Positions 47,778-57,840 of a stretch of DNA of 64,000 nucleotides are shown piece by piece. Position numbers and translations under genes: made by a program. This DNA comes from Clitoria ternatea. Its lineage: Eukaryota; Streptophyta; Magnoliopsida; Fabales; Fabaceae. The stretch covers positions 17,344,001 through 17,408,000 of the forward strand of contig CM075673.1 in the NCBI GenBank assembly GCA_037962975.1, given 5' to 3'. How positions within the stretch are numbered: the first letter of the stretch is position 1; every line of letters starts with the position of its first letter. A model generated the notes under the pieces. That model searched no databases. It was given only the letters and a program-made list of their open reading frames with translations, and was not told the DNA's origin.

Positions 47778-49943
47778 CTAGCTATAATAGATGTGCAAGT
47801 TTTGGGTGTTCCACTTATTTCGGATTGGAGTGCCATCAAGGTTCTCAAGGCGGTAAGAGCCTTTGCCAGCAACCTCAGATACCCTGTATGGGCCTTCCCA
47901 GTTTGGGGCTAGTTTGCCTTGATGAGCAAATTTGTTCCCTACACTTGCTTTCCTCAAAACCAAATCTCCAACGTTGAAAGTCCTTGATTGAACTCGTTTG
48001 TTGTATCGGAGAGCAACTTTGGCTTTGATAGCCTGATCTCTGATGAATACATCTTCTCTGAGTTCTTGTATGACATCTATTTCTGACGCCAAGTTAGCGT
48101 TATTGTTGTCTTCAGAGAAGTATTTGACCCTTGTGGAAACAATTTGCAATTCCACGGGTATCATTGCCTTTACCCCGTATGTGAGGCGATATGGGGATTC
48201 GTTGGTAGAAGAATGAGGCGTTGTCCGATATGCCCACAGGACGTGACACAACTGGTCTGTCCATCCTCCCTTGGCTTCACCAAGGCGTTTCTTTAGTCCT
48301 TTCAGCACCTCTCTGTTGGCCACTTCAGCTTGGCCGTTGGTTTGGGGATGTTCGACGGATGAGAATATTTGGGTTATTCCTAACCCTTCGAGTAAATCTG
48401 TGAATTTTCTATCCGTGAATTGGGTGCCATTATCTGTGACAACTCGTGCTGGGACCCCGAATCGTGTTATAATGTTTTCATACATGAAACGACGAGTTCG
48501 GGCTGAAGTAATATGTACCACCGGCTCTGCTTCTATCCACTTAGTGAAATAATCGACCCCTACAATGAGATATTTGATGCCCCCAGGAGCAGTTGGAAAG
48601 GGGCCCAGAATATCCAATCCCCATTGGTAGAAGGGCCATGGAACAGCGGATGTGAAGAGTTCTTCCACCGGTGTGTGGTGAAGATTAGAGAACTTTTGGC
48701 AAGCGTCGCATTTTTTGACGAAGTCAATGGAGTCTTGTTTCATCGTGGGCCACCAGTAGCCTGCCCTGAGGATTTTTCTCATTAAACTTCTTCCTCCGGT
48801 GTGGTGTCCACATTGTCCTTCATGTACTTCCTCCATTACACCTTGCACCTTATTCTCTTTGAGACAAATCAAATAAGGCACGGAGAGTGCCCTTCTATAA
48901 AGATTACCATCGATCATGGTGAAGTATGGTAATTCCCTCCTTATCTTTGTCTTTTCCTTCTCATCCGTAGGCAGCTGCCCATCCGCCAAATAACGGATGT
49001 AGGGGGCCATCCATGTGTCTTCATAAAGGGAGTTGGTCATTATGGCATTTAGAGAAGGGAAAAGAGGAATGCTGGGCGACGTCAATGTGCTTTGAACCAG
49101 TGTAGTGGTGCTACCTGGTCGTTTGGTGCTTGCTAATCTGGAGAGTATATCCGCTCTAGTATTCTCTTCGCGTGGAACATGTTTTAATTCCATTTTCGAG
49201 AATTTCTCTCTCAACTCCTTGACACAGTTTAAGTATAATTGGAGTTGAGTTTCGCGAGCCTGATAATCTCCCAAGATCTGTGAAATCACCAGTTGTGAAT
49301 CGCTACAGAGCGTCGCTTCAGAAGCTCCAATGTCAATTGCAGCTCTCAGTCCGGCCAAACAAGCTTCGTATTCAGCTTGGTTGTTGGATGTTTTGAAATT
49401 AAAGCGAAGGGAGATTTCCAGGTGCACTCCATCATCACTTTCAAGGACTACACCTGCTCCAGAGCCCCTTTGGTTCGATGAACCATCAACGTAAATAGTC
49501 CAATGGACACGAGGGGTATCTGGATCCGTCCCTGTCATTTCCACAATAAAATCAGCCAGGACTTGAGCTTTAATAGCGCTTCGAGGTTCATAGGATATAT
49601 CAAACTCAGAGAGTTCAATAGACCACTTGATCATCCTTCCAGCGAGATCGGGCTTGATTAATATAGAGCGGAGTGGTAAATCCGTTCTTACTATGATTGG
49701 ATGGGCGTGAAAGTACGGACGTAGCCGTCGAGAGGCCCAAACAACAGCGAGGGCGGCCTTCTCGATTTTTTGATACCGGATCTCAGCACCTTGTAAGGTT
49801 TTGCTAGTGAAATAGACCAGTCTCTGCCCATCGGGAGTTTCTTTTATCAAGGCAACGCCCAAAGCTTCATCTGAAATAGCCAAGTATAGGATGAGTGTGT
49901 CTTCGGGGTCAGGCTTCGTGAGAATGGGAGGTTTAGACAACAC
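47778..49943 (-). CDS. pol: Element B pol: RNase H, second (archaeal-type) RNase H, integrase
   Basis: A 721-codon open segment. Residues 1-135 are the gypsy RNase H next to RT (LYLAISDEALGVALI, FTSKTLQ). Residues 146-272 are a second, active-looking RNase H with Asp153 (YVDGSS), Glu191 (QAEYEA), Asp215 (CSDSQLV) and Asp264 (TRADILS); a second RNase H of this kind marks the Tat lineage. Integrase follows: HHCC zinc region (GHHTGGRSL to CDACQKF, 379-417) and a core with intact Asp444, Asp504 and Glu540, ending NTQNLHIYYS. The segment is joined upstream through one TAA (49944 side, KAF*ELKEVL) that replaces a Gln codon in frame. Confidence 0.93.
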   Translation of the reverse strand: MLSKPPILTKPDPEDTLILYLAISDEALGVALIKETPDGQRLVYFTSKTLQGAEIRYQKIEKAALAVVWASRRLRPYFHAHPIIVRTDLPLRSILIKPDLAGRMIKWSIELSEFDISYEPRSAIKAQVLADFIVEMTGTDPDTPRVHWTIYVDGSSNQRGSGAGVVLESDDGVHLEISLRFNFKTSNNQAEYEACLAGLRAAIDIGASEATLCSDSQLVISQILGDYQARETQLQLYLNCVKELREKFSKMELKHVPREENTRADILSRLASTKRPGSTTTLVQSTLTSPSIPLFPSLNAIMTNSLYEDTWMAPYIRYLADGQLPTDEKEKTKIRRELPYFTMIDGNLYRRALSVPYLICLKENKVQGVMEEVHEGQCGHHTGGRSLMRKILRAGYWWPTMKQDSIDFVKKCDACQKFSNLHHTPVEELFTSAVPWPFYQWGLDILGPFPTAPGGIKYLIVGVDYFTKWIEAEPVVHITSARTRRFMYENIITRFGVPARVVTDNGTQFTDRKFTDLLEGLGITQIFSSVEHPQTNGQAEVANREVLKGLKKRLGEAKGGWTDQLCHVLWAYRTTPHSSTNESPYRLTYGVKAMIPVELQIVSTRVKYFSEDNNNANLASEIDVIQELREDVFIRDQAIKAKVALRYNKRVQSRTFNVGDLVLRKASVGNKFAHQGKLAPNWEGPYRVSEVAGKGSYRLENLDGTPIRNKWNTQNLHIYYS

Positions 49944-51313
49944 CTCCTTAAGCTCTTAGAATGCTTTCTCTTGTTCCTGGCCCCACTCAAATTTCTTGGA
50001 CTTTTTCAGTATTTTATACAGGGGGAGTGACCTGTGAGCCATTTTTGGCATGAACCGTGCCAAAGCTGCTACTTTGCCATTTAGGGATTGGACTTCTCTC
50101 AGATCCTTTGGACTCTCTGCATGTCTAGAATCGTTTGGCACTTCCCTGGATTGGCTTCAATACTGCGTTGGGTTAACATGAAACCCAAGAACTTCCCAGC
50201 AGGGACAGCGAAAGTGCATTTCATTGGGTTTAGCCTCATGTTAAATTCTCTCAAGCGGATAAATACTTGGCGTAGGTCTTCAATATGATCGCCTCCAACC
50301 GGTGTCTTGGCTATTATGTCATCAATGTACACTTCAACAAGTTTGGTGTGCATGCCCTCGAAAACCTTGTTGATCATGTGCTGATATGTGGCCCCAGCAT
50401 TTTTTAGGCCAAAGGGCATAACTGTATAGCAAAAGACACCACGATCATTTATGAAAGCTGTCTTCTCTTGATCCTCTTTGCACATTAGAATCTGGTTGTA
50501 ACCCGAATAAGCATCCATGAAACTCAGGTATTGATAACCAGAGGAATCATCTACCATCCGATCTATATTAGGAAGAGGATAAGGATCCTTTGGACAGCAG
50601 CGGTTGAGGTCCACATAGTCAATGCACATTCTCCATTTACCATTGGATTTACAGACCATCACCACATTCGATAGCCAAGAGGAATAACGGATTTCTTTGA
50701 TAAATCCGGCCTTCAGCAATTCCTTAGTTTGCTGGCAAGCTGCCTTCTGTTTCTCTGGTCCCAATCTTCTTTTCTTTTGGGCAACCGGTCTCGTCTCTGG
50801 ATAGACGAATAATTTATGACAGCAGAAAGCAGGGTCTATGCCAGGCATATCGGCTGTAGTCCATGCAAAGAGGTCTTTAAATTCTTGCAGGAGCATCAGT
50901 AGTCGCTGCTCCATTTCTGTATCTAGCTTGTCATTAATATGGGTGATCTTTTCTGGAGAATCTCCCAAGACGATGTCCCTGGAACTCCCATCCGGTGTGG
51001 GCTTTAATGGGTTGGACGGATCAATGTTCAAATCCGCCCTAGGGTCCAGGTCGACAAGGCTTATAGATCCAGCGGCTGCTCCAGAATCATTGAGTTTCCT
51101 TTTTTTATTGGAGGCTTCCAGTTTTGTCATGTTGAGGCTTAGGTTGTAGCAGTACCTAGCCATCTCTTGATCACCTCGGATAGATGAAACAGCATTATCC
51201 TTATCAATAAACTTGACAAGGAGATGTGGAGTTGATACAACTGCCTCCATGGCGTTTAACGTAGGACGGCCTATGATGCCATTAAATGGTGATTTAACAT
51301 CGATCACCAGCAC
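49944..51313 (-). pseudogene. pol: Element B pol: reverse transcriptase
   Basis: The 404-codon frame 51313-50099 carries RT from about residue 135: MCIDYVDLNRCCPKDPYPLP, MDAYSGYNQI, CYTVMPFGLKNAGATYQ and the active site YIDD at 329-332. Its first ~130 residues link protease to RT. A frameshift near 50100-50140 moves translation to 50141-49956 (KDLREVQSLNGKVAALARF, the RT connection), followed by a TAA. The YIDD form is shared with element A, so it is ancestral in this family rather than damage. Confidence 0.92.
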
Positions 51314-53251
51314 TCAGGATTTAACCGTTCTGGCCCCTGGTTTGCCTTCAAATGAAATAAGGGTGTCAAGGTACCCCTTCGTTAATTGCTTTGCTCCATT
51401 GAAAGCTGTTAGTTCCTGCGTATAAGGCTGTAAGTCTGAGTCTTTAAAACCCATTCTTTCAAAGCAATTATAAAAAATAACATCGCAGGAACTTCCCTGG
51501 TCAACAAGGATTCTTCGGACGTCCTTGTTGGCTATTACTGTAGTAATGACCACAGCATCGTCACCACCAGAAACGGTTGGGCCAAAATCCTCATCGGAGA
51601 AAGAGATTATTGGAGCTTCAACCCCACCTCTGTAAGGGCGATTGTCTTTGACTTTCCCTTGCACAGACAGAATCATTCTATGATGATTCTTACGGGCTGT
51701 AATTGAAGCTCCTCCTCTAGCGAATCCACCAGCAATCATGTCAATGACTTCACGCCGGCCTTGACGCTGTTGCTGAGGCATGCTATCTTTATGTGCTATT
51801 TCATCAGTCATCACACCCTTTTGTTTCTCCGAAGCAGAGAATTTTCTAACCGGATTACGGTTATTGTCATCCCCGTCGTCTGGATCCCTTTCTCTTTTCT
51901 CATTCTGCTCTACCCTGTCAAAGGATTTTTCTTTGAACAGGTATTGCTTTAATTTGCCTTCTCTAATTAGCGTCTCAACTGCGTTCTTTAGAGCTTGGCA
52001 TTCATCAGTGGAATGACCATTCTGTTTATGAAAATCACAATACTTACGGGGATTTCCTGGTCTTTTCATAGGGGCTAGCCTTCTAACGCCATAGATGCTA
52101 AAAGCTGGCCATCCGACCTCTCTCAAAATCTGAGATGGCTTGGCAGATAGTTGTGCATAATGGCTGAAGGAATTAACCTGCCTTTCTCGAGGTCGAGGAG
52201 AGTGGTTATTAACTTTAGGATTGGTGAATGGTCTCTCCATGTGTTCTGACCTCGTTTTCTCCTTACCCTTCTGAGTTTGGGAAGGTGGTGTTGGTGGCTT
52301 TTTATTTGCAGCTATAGCTTCTAAGTGCATCTCTATACTCACGTACTTTGAGGCTTTTTTCCTGAACTCCTCAAACGTTACTGGAGGGCTCTTTGCTAAT
52401 GAGAGGGCAAAAGCTGATCCTGGCTGCAATGCCTCAATGACAATATACAGCTTAATGGACTCTGTGAGATTAGGAACTAGGGAAGCTTCCTTGTAAAACC
52501 TCTTCAGGAAATCTTTTAAGCCTTCGTTTCCACCTTGCTTAATCTGAGCCAAGGTGTGAGATGTCCTGGGCACATCTCTAGAGATGACAAAGTGAGTTTC
52601 AAAAGTAGCTGCCATTTCAGCCCAAGAATCTATAGATCCAGAAGGTAGACCTTTAAACCAACCCAGGGCCTCTTCTGATAATGTTCGTGGGAACATCTGA
52701 CACATTACATCCTCATCAGCCCCCAAGTACATAGCTTCAAATACATAAGCATCAAGGTGCTTGGTAGGATCGGTTTCGCCATTGTATTTTCCAATGGAAA
52801 GTGGCTGAGTAGTTTGAAGGTGCTTGGGGATGTGGATGCTCATGAGTCTCCTTGAAAAAGGAACTTTTAACTTGTAAGTTACTGGGGGTGCAGTCGTTGA
52901 CTCCCTCTTCCTTTGGGCAGTTTCAACTTCAGAGTCATGAGTCTGTTCTCTCCCTTCAAACGTAGGGATGTTCGAGTATTGGAGAGTGGTGGACTTTTCT
53001 CCGTCAGTTGTATGGGGAGTGTTTCGTGTGTGAGATGATTCCTTGTCCTCGCTTTGCCTTCTTTCTCTTCGCAGTTCAACGAGTTCCCTCTGAAGTTGAC
53101 TGATCAGCTCATCACGAGGATCAGGATTAGACACTATTACTATCATCTTTAAGCTGCCCCCATGAGAATCAAAGTTGAGTTTCCTGAAGACGTTGGGGTT
53201 GGTTCTGCCTTCAGGTTGATTCTCCACGAAATCTTGTCCTTCGCCTTCCAT
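51314..53251 (-). CDS. gag: Element B gag-protease
   Basis: A 645-codon open frame starting only ~47 bases after the PBS. The retrotransposon gag domain spans residues 155-290 (LGWFKGLPSGSIDSWAEM, QPGSAFALSLAKSPPVTF). A zinc-binding motif CDFHKQNGHSTDEC is at 405-418, and the protease active site is ILVDQGSSCD (Asp584). It ends at a TGA (51314-51316, ARTVKS*VLVIDV) exactly where element A reads Lys, so gag-protease and RT were one frame. Gag forms the particle; protease would cut the polyprotein. Confidence 0.92.
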   Translation of the reverse strand: MEGEGQDFVENQPEGRTNPNVFRKLNFDSHGGSLKMIVIVSNPDPRDELISQLQRELVELRRERRQSEDKESSHTRNTPHTTDGEKSTTLQYSNIPTFEGREQTHDSEVETAQRKRESTTAPPVTYKLKVPFSRRLMSIHIPKHLQTTQPLSIGKYNGETDPTKHLDAYVFEAMYLGADEDVMCQMFPRTLSEEALGWFKGLPSGSIDSWAEMAATFETHFVISRDVPRTSHTLAQIKQGGNEGLKDFLKRFYKEASLVPNLTESIKLYIVIEALQPGSAFALSLAKSPPVTFEEFRKKASKYVSIEMHLEAIAANKKPPTPPSQTQKGKEKTRSEHMERPFTNPKVNNHSPRPRERQVNSFSHYAQLSAKPSQILREVGWPAFSIYGVRRLAPMKRPGNPRKYCDFHKQNGHSTDECQALKNAVETLIREGKLKQYLFKEKSFDRVEQNEKRERDPDDGDDNNRNPVRKFSASEKQKGVMTDEIAHKDSMPQQQRQGRREVIDMIAGGFARGGASITARKNHHRMILSVQGKVKDNRPYRGGVEAPIISFSDEDFGPTVSGGDDAVVITTVIANKDVRRILVDQGSSCDVIFYNCFERMGFKDSDLQPYTQELTAFNGAKQLTKGYLDTLISFEGKPGARTVKS

Positions 53252-53297
53252 CGAGGATCACTTGTTCTTTCAATGGATATAGGAATAACTTTATCGA

Positions 53298-53315
53298 GTC
53301 CCACCGGGCGTGCCA
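53298..53315 (-). other. Primer binding site of element B
   Basis: The minus strand reads TGGCACGCCCGGTGGGAC one base after the LTR. The plus strand here ends in CCA and looks like the 3' arm of a tRNA, as a PBS should. The tRNA is not assigned. Confidence 0.75.
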
Positions 53316-53316
53316 A

Positions 53317-54043
53317 TGATCTGTCCTGAACTGGGTCTAGAGATCCGGACTCAAGTCAATCACAAATAGTATGCAAATACTGTGCAGAAGACCGGATGTA
53401 TGAGTATCCGGTATAAATATCCGTTGTCCTTGCGTGAGGAGAGCGGATTGGGCGTTCTGGAGATCTTTCACACCGACCTAACGCGTTGATGTGGGCGAAT
53501 GGTGGTGTCACCTGCAAAGATTCTCCGACGCTCAAGTCAGTGATATATTCCAAGTAAGGAATGTATTTTAGAGAGTAATCGTTTATAGATTCAGTTCAGC
53601 ATCCCCTCCTTCATTGATGAAGAGAGTTCATATACCTGATTGGCTCGTTTTACGAGGACTTGTTAGTGGGGAACCACTAACCTCCACTAGCATTATTTTA
53701 TTGCGCACTTACCAGCATGATTGGGTCAAGTGGCTATTTTATATTGAGCATGGAGAGTATAGACTAGGATTAGGGAACAAGTTGACCATCCCCGTGAGCA
53801 GAATTTGGCTTGTAGTGCTGGGGATTATTGATCGGTCCCTGTAGCAATGATCCTTGTCTTTTGCATAGTGACGTGTGTATTATCCGGTGTCATGGTGTTA
53901 TCCTGAACAACCGGTATAGGGAGAGCGCCTGATACGGAATTACAGTCCGGATGTATACCGATGGCACCGGTTACACGTTGATGTCTTGACAAAGACGTTG
54001 AAATATGTCTTGCAGATCGGATACCGGTATTGAGACCGGATCA
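53317..54043 (-). repeat. 5' LTR of element B
   Basis: 727 bp, TGATCTGTCC...GACCGGATCA on the plus strand. It differs from 37969-38696 by about a dozen substitutions and one single-base gap. Confidence 0.95.
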
Positions 54044-54048
54044 ACTTG

Positions 54049-54714
54049 TATATCCACTCTATTGGAGAGTTTCCTTGTATGCTCAAACACCAAAAATCTT
54101 AAAATCTTTGGGTTGGGGTTTCAACCTTTTAATTGAGAGATTGAGAGATTGGGTGGAGTGCCCTTGTACTTGTGAGGATTGGATTCTTGAGTGTGGGACA
54201 CTAGGAGGTCGCGATTGCTCAAAGTTGTATCTCTAATCTCAAACAGTGGAAATCCTCTAAGTGGGTTGCTTAGAGGCGAGACGTACACCAGCGTGGTGGA
54301 ACTCGTATATATCGGTTTGCAAATCTCTCTTCCCTAAACTCATTTAATTTGTGCACTTAAGTTGCTTGCTTGATTCATTGTTTTATTAACTTGGACTAAA
54401 TGCATGTTATACTAAGTTGCAAATTATTTTGATTAACATTGTTGAACTTGACTTTAAGTAACATTCTTCTATTAATCTTTCTAAAACTCTCATAAATTGC
54501 TTTGTGGTTTATTTGATTCTATATCTTGATTATTACTTAGACTTTTTAAGTACTTATTATCTTGACGTGTGCATAATTTGTTATCACTAGCCATTAAGCT
54601 TATCATCTTCAATAGACATAGTAACTAAAGAATCAATTTCAAAAGCATTCAAAGTAAAATTTTTAATACTCAATTCACCCCCCCTCTTGAGTAATTGAGG
54701 CCACTTGGTTAACA
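54049..54714 (+). repeat. C3 5' LTR, second part
   Basis: It resumes TATATCCACTCTATTGG after the ACTTG duplication and ends CTTGGTTAACA. It matches 61683-62348. Confidence 0.94.
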
Positions 54715-54716
54715 AG

Positions 54717-54730
54717 TGGTATCAGAGCTT
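54717..54730 (+). other. Primer binding site of copia C3
   Basis: TGGTATCAGAGCTT lies two bases after the LTR end; initiator-Met type. Confidence 0.92.
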
Positions 54731-54770
54731 GACTCTTGGTAGATCAAGCTTAACAGCTTCAAGAGAACAA

Positions 54771-56428
54771 ATGGCCTCAAATTTTCTAAACCGTTTTCTC
54801 GAGGGTGGTGCCACAAATAGACCTCCCGCTTTCAATGGTGAGGGCTACGCTTTTTGGAAAGCAAGGATGAAAATTTTTCTGCAATCAATTGACTTGAAAG
54901 TATGGAATGCTATTGAAAATGGTCCTTTTGTACCTATGCATACTGTTGATGATAAACATGTTGAAAAACCTATAGATGATTGGACTAGTGAGGAAGAGCA
55001 GAAAGTACAATATAATTACAAAGCAAAAAATCTTATCACTTTAGCCTTAGGTCTCGATGAGTTCTTTAGAGTAGTTACACGTAAATCTGCTAAGGATATG
55101 TGGGATACCCTTCAAGTAACTCATGAAGGAACTAGCGATGTTAAGGACTCTAAGATTAGTACTTTAACTAGTCAATATGAAAATTTTAGAATGAATTCCA
55201 ATGAATCTATTTTAGAACTTCAAAAGAGATTTACTTTGATTATTAATCATCTTATTACACTTGGTAAATCTTATACTAACAAGGAACTTATCCACAAAGT
55301 TCTAAAAGTCTTACTAAGGAATGGCAACCTCTTGTTATGGCCATCAAACAATCTCCCAATATAAATGATATGTCTCTTGCCACTTTGTTTGGTAAACTCC
55401 AAGAACAAGAACAAGAATTGAAAGACTTGAAACAAGTGGAGGAAGAAGAAAAAGTCTCTAAGAAGAAAGGGCTAGCTCTCAAAGCCACCTCAATTGTTAA
55501 AGATGAATCCGAGAGTGATCTTGACGAGGATGAAGAGTTAAGCCTATTCGTGAAACGTTTTGGAAAGCTTATGAAGAGCAAACGCTTCCAAAGGAACTTC
55601 AAATCACAAGGTAAGAAATCTAATCCTAAAGAAAATTCTACTTCACCTACTTGCTTTGAATGTGGAAAGGAAGGACACTTCAAGATAGATTGTCCAAACC
55701 TAAAGAAGAAAAACAAAGAAAGAAAAGAAAGGAGAAAAGCATATATCGCATGGGATGAAAATGAGATAAGGAGCTCGGACGATTCAGAAAATGAAGAAGC
55801 AAACCTCTGTCTTATGGCCAATCACCAAGATGAAGAAGATGAGGTAAACTTTCATGACTTAGATAAGGAAGAACTACTTGATGCTCTTGAAGAATTGTAT
55901 GATAAACTTATGAAAGTGTCTAATAAGCATAAATTATCTAGAAAAACCATTGACACTCTTGAGATGCATCTTATGGAAGTTTGTAAAGAAAATGAATGTT
56001 TGAAAAATGAGTTAGTAAATGTTCAAGCATGCTCTAGGACTAGACCTTGTGAATTTGTAAAGAAATGTGACATGCTAGAAACTAAGGTTTTGGACTTGAA
56101 TAGAACTCTAGAAAAATTTACAAATGGTAGAGACAACTTAAATGTTCTACTTGGTAAACAACGGTGTATGTTTGATAAAACGGGTTTAGGTTTTAATGCC
56201 GTTAAGAAACAAAAGAATTATAAGAACTTCTTTATACCACCTAGTAAAACTTCATCACCTTTTATGAAATGTAATCATTGCGGTTTTAAAGGACATAATG
56301 CATCTAATTGTAATGTTAGAAAACTAGGGCCAAAGGTTGTGAGAAAAGTATGGGTTCCTAAAGGAACATTACCTCAAACTAACCTACAAGGACCCAACAT
56401 AAAATGGGTACCAAGTTCTCTAACTTGA
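54771..56428 (+). pseudogene. gag: Copia C3 gag (one frameshift)
   Basis: Starts MASNFLNRFLEGG at 54771. The capsid region reads GEGYAFWKARMKIFLQS through QYENFRMNSNESILELQKRF. A frameshift near 55310-55340 moves to the frame of 55337-56428, which holds coiled coil, acidic linker, zinc knuckle CFECGKEGHFKIDC and a second knuckle CNHCGFKGHNASNC. It ends at TGA 56426. Two zinc knuckles and a long C-terminal region fit SIRE/Maximus gag. Confidence 0.9.
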
Positions 56429-57349
56429 CATGTTTTGTAGGTATGCTTTAAAGCAAATAGCACTCATTGGTATTTGGATAGTGGGTGTTCAAAACACATG
56501 ATGGGAGACAAAAGTAAGTTCATATCATTTACTCCACGAAATAAAGGATTCGTTACTTATGGGGATAACACGAAGGGAAGAATACTAGGAATCAGAAATG
56601 TTGGTAAAAACTCTTCCACTTCTATAAACGATGTATTATATGTTGAAGGACTTAAACATAACTTGCTTAGCATTAGTCAATTATATGATAAGGGCTATAA
56701 AATTGTTTTTGAATCAAATGGTTGCATAATTGAAAATAAGCTAAACAAGGAAATAAAATTCATTGGTCAAAGAGTTGATAATATTTATATAATTAATCTT
56801 GATTGTCTTGCTTCAAATGATGTGCAATGCTTCATAACTAAAGAGGATGAATCATGGCTATGGCATAGAAGAATTGCTCACATTCATATAGATCATTTAA
56901 ATAAACTTGTTTCGAAAGATTTAGTAATTGGTTTACCAAAATTGAAATTCGAAAATAAATTTTGTGACGCTTGTCAAAAGGGAAAACAAGTAAAGGTTTC
57001 TTTTCAAGCAAAAAATATTGTTTCAACAACTAGACCTTTACAACTTTTACATATGGATTTGTTTGGACCTTCAAAAATTAAAAGTTTTGGTGGAAACTAT
57101 TATGGTATTGTGATTGTGGACGATTATTCTAGATATACATGGACATTGTTTCTTACTCATAAACATGAAGCATATCATGCATTTAAGAAACTTGCCAAGA
57201 TCATCCAAAATGAACAAAATTTGAAAATTGCATCTATTCGAACTGATCATGGGGGTGAATTTGAAACCAATCTTTTGAAAAGTTTTGTGAAAAATTTGGC
57301 ATTAATCATAATTTTTCGGCTCCAAGAACTCCACAACAAAATGGAGTAG
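56429..57349 (+). pseudogene. pol: Copia C3 protease and integrase N-terminal part
   Basis: The same frame as gag continues after TGA and TAG codons near 56426 and 56438 to WYLDSGCSKHMMG (protease Asp in LDSG). The integrase zinc region (WLWHRRIAHIHIDHL, CDACQKG) lies near 56860-56980, with core residues LHMDLFGPSK and RTDHGGEF. A single-base loss near 57285 throws the frame off before the catalytic Glu. Confidence 0.9.
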
Positions 57350-57840
57350 TTGAAAGGAAAAATCGATCTTTAGCGGAGCTCACAAGAACTATGTTAAATG
57401 AAAGTAACGCTTCAAAACATTTTTGGGCCGATGCGGTAAATACTGCTTGCCATACTATGAACCGGTGTTTGATAAGGCCTATATTAAAGAAAACCCCCTA
57501 TGAGCTTTATAAAGGAAGAAAACCAAATATTTCTTATTTTCATATATTTGGATGCAAATGCTTTGTTTTAAATAATGGAAAGGATAATCTCGGCAAATTC
57601 GATGCAAAATCTGATGAACCAATATTCTTAGGTTATTCATCTACTAGTAAAGCTTATCGACTCTTTAACAAACGAACATGTACAATTGAAGAGTCTATAC
57701 ATGTCAAATTTGATGAACTTAACCAAAATCCTCCGAGAAAGGAAATTGATGATCTTGTAGGTACCTTTCAAGAAATGAACTTGGAAGAAGAAGAAGGTGA
57801 TCACCTTAAAGAATCACCCCTTGGACAATATCATAGGTGA
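57350..57840 (+). pseudogene. pol: Copia C3 integrase C-terminal part
   Basis: After the frameshift the other frame gives PQQNGVVERKNRSLAEL with the catalytic Glu intact (near 57350), then FWADAVNTACHTMNRC, the KTPYELYKGRKP motif and an acidic linker. A second frame change near 57830 leads into RT. Confidence 0.88.

Larger units (their letters stand above)
37969..54043 (-). mobile_element. Tat-lineage gypsy element B (16 kb, nearly complete)
   Basis: Both LTRs (728 and 727 bp), the 5-bp target duplication, PBS, polypurine tract and the full domain order are present. On the minus strand it reads LTR, PBS, gag, protease, RT, RNase H, second RNase H, integrase, spacer, then two opposite-strand extra genes, polypurine tract and LTR. 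The LTRs differ at roughly a dozen positions by eye (near 2%), so insertion was fairly recent. The coding frame has two in-frame stops and one frameshift. Confidence 0.93.

Noticed and set aside
53290..53316. A possible 3' half of a tRNA gene (CGAGTCCCACCGGGCGTGCCA)
   Set aside because: It abuts the LTR of element B on the PBS side and ends in CCA, so it is the primer binding site read on the opposite strand. No 5' half of a tRNA is present.
53614..53844. A 76-codon frame in the element B LTR, nearly repeated at 38270-38500
   Set aside because: Inside the LTR on the strand opposite to the element, interrupted by a stop in the other LTR and without a domain.
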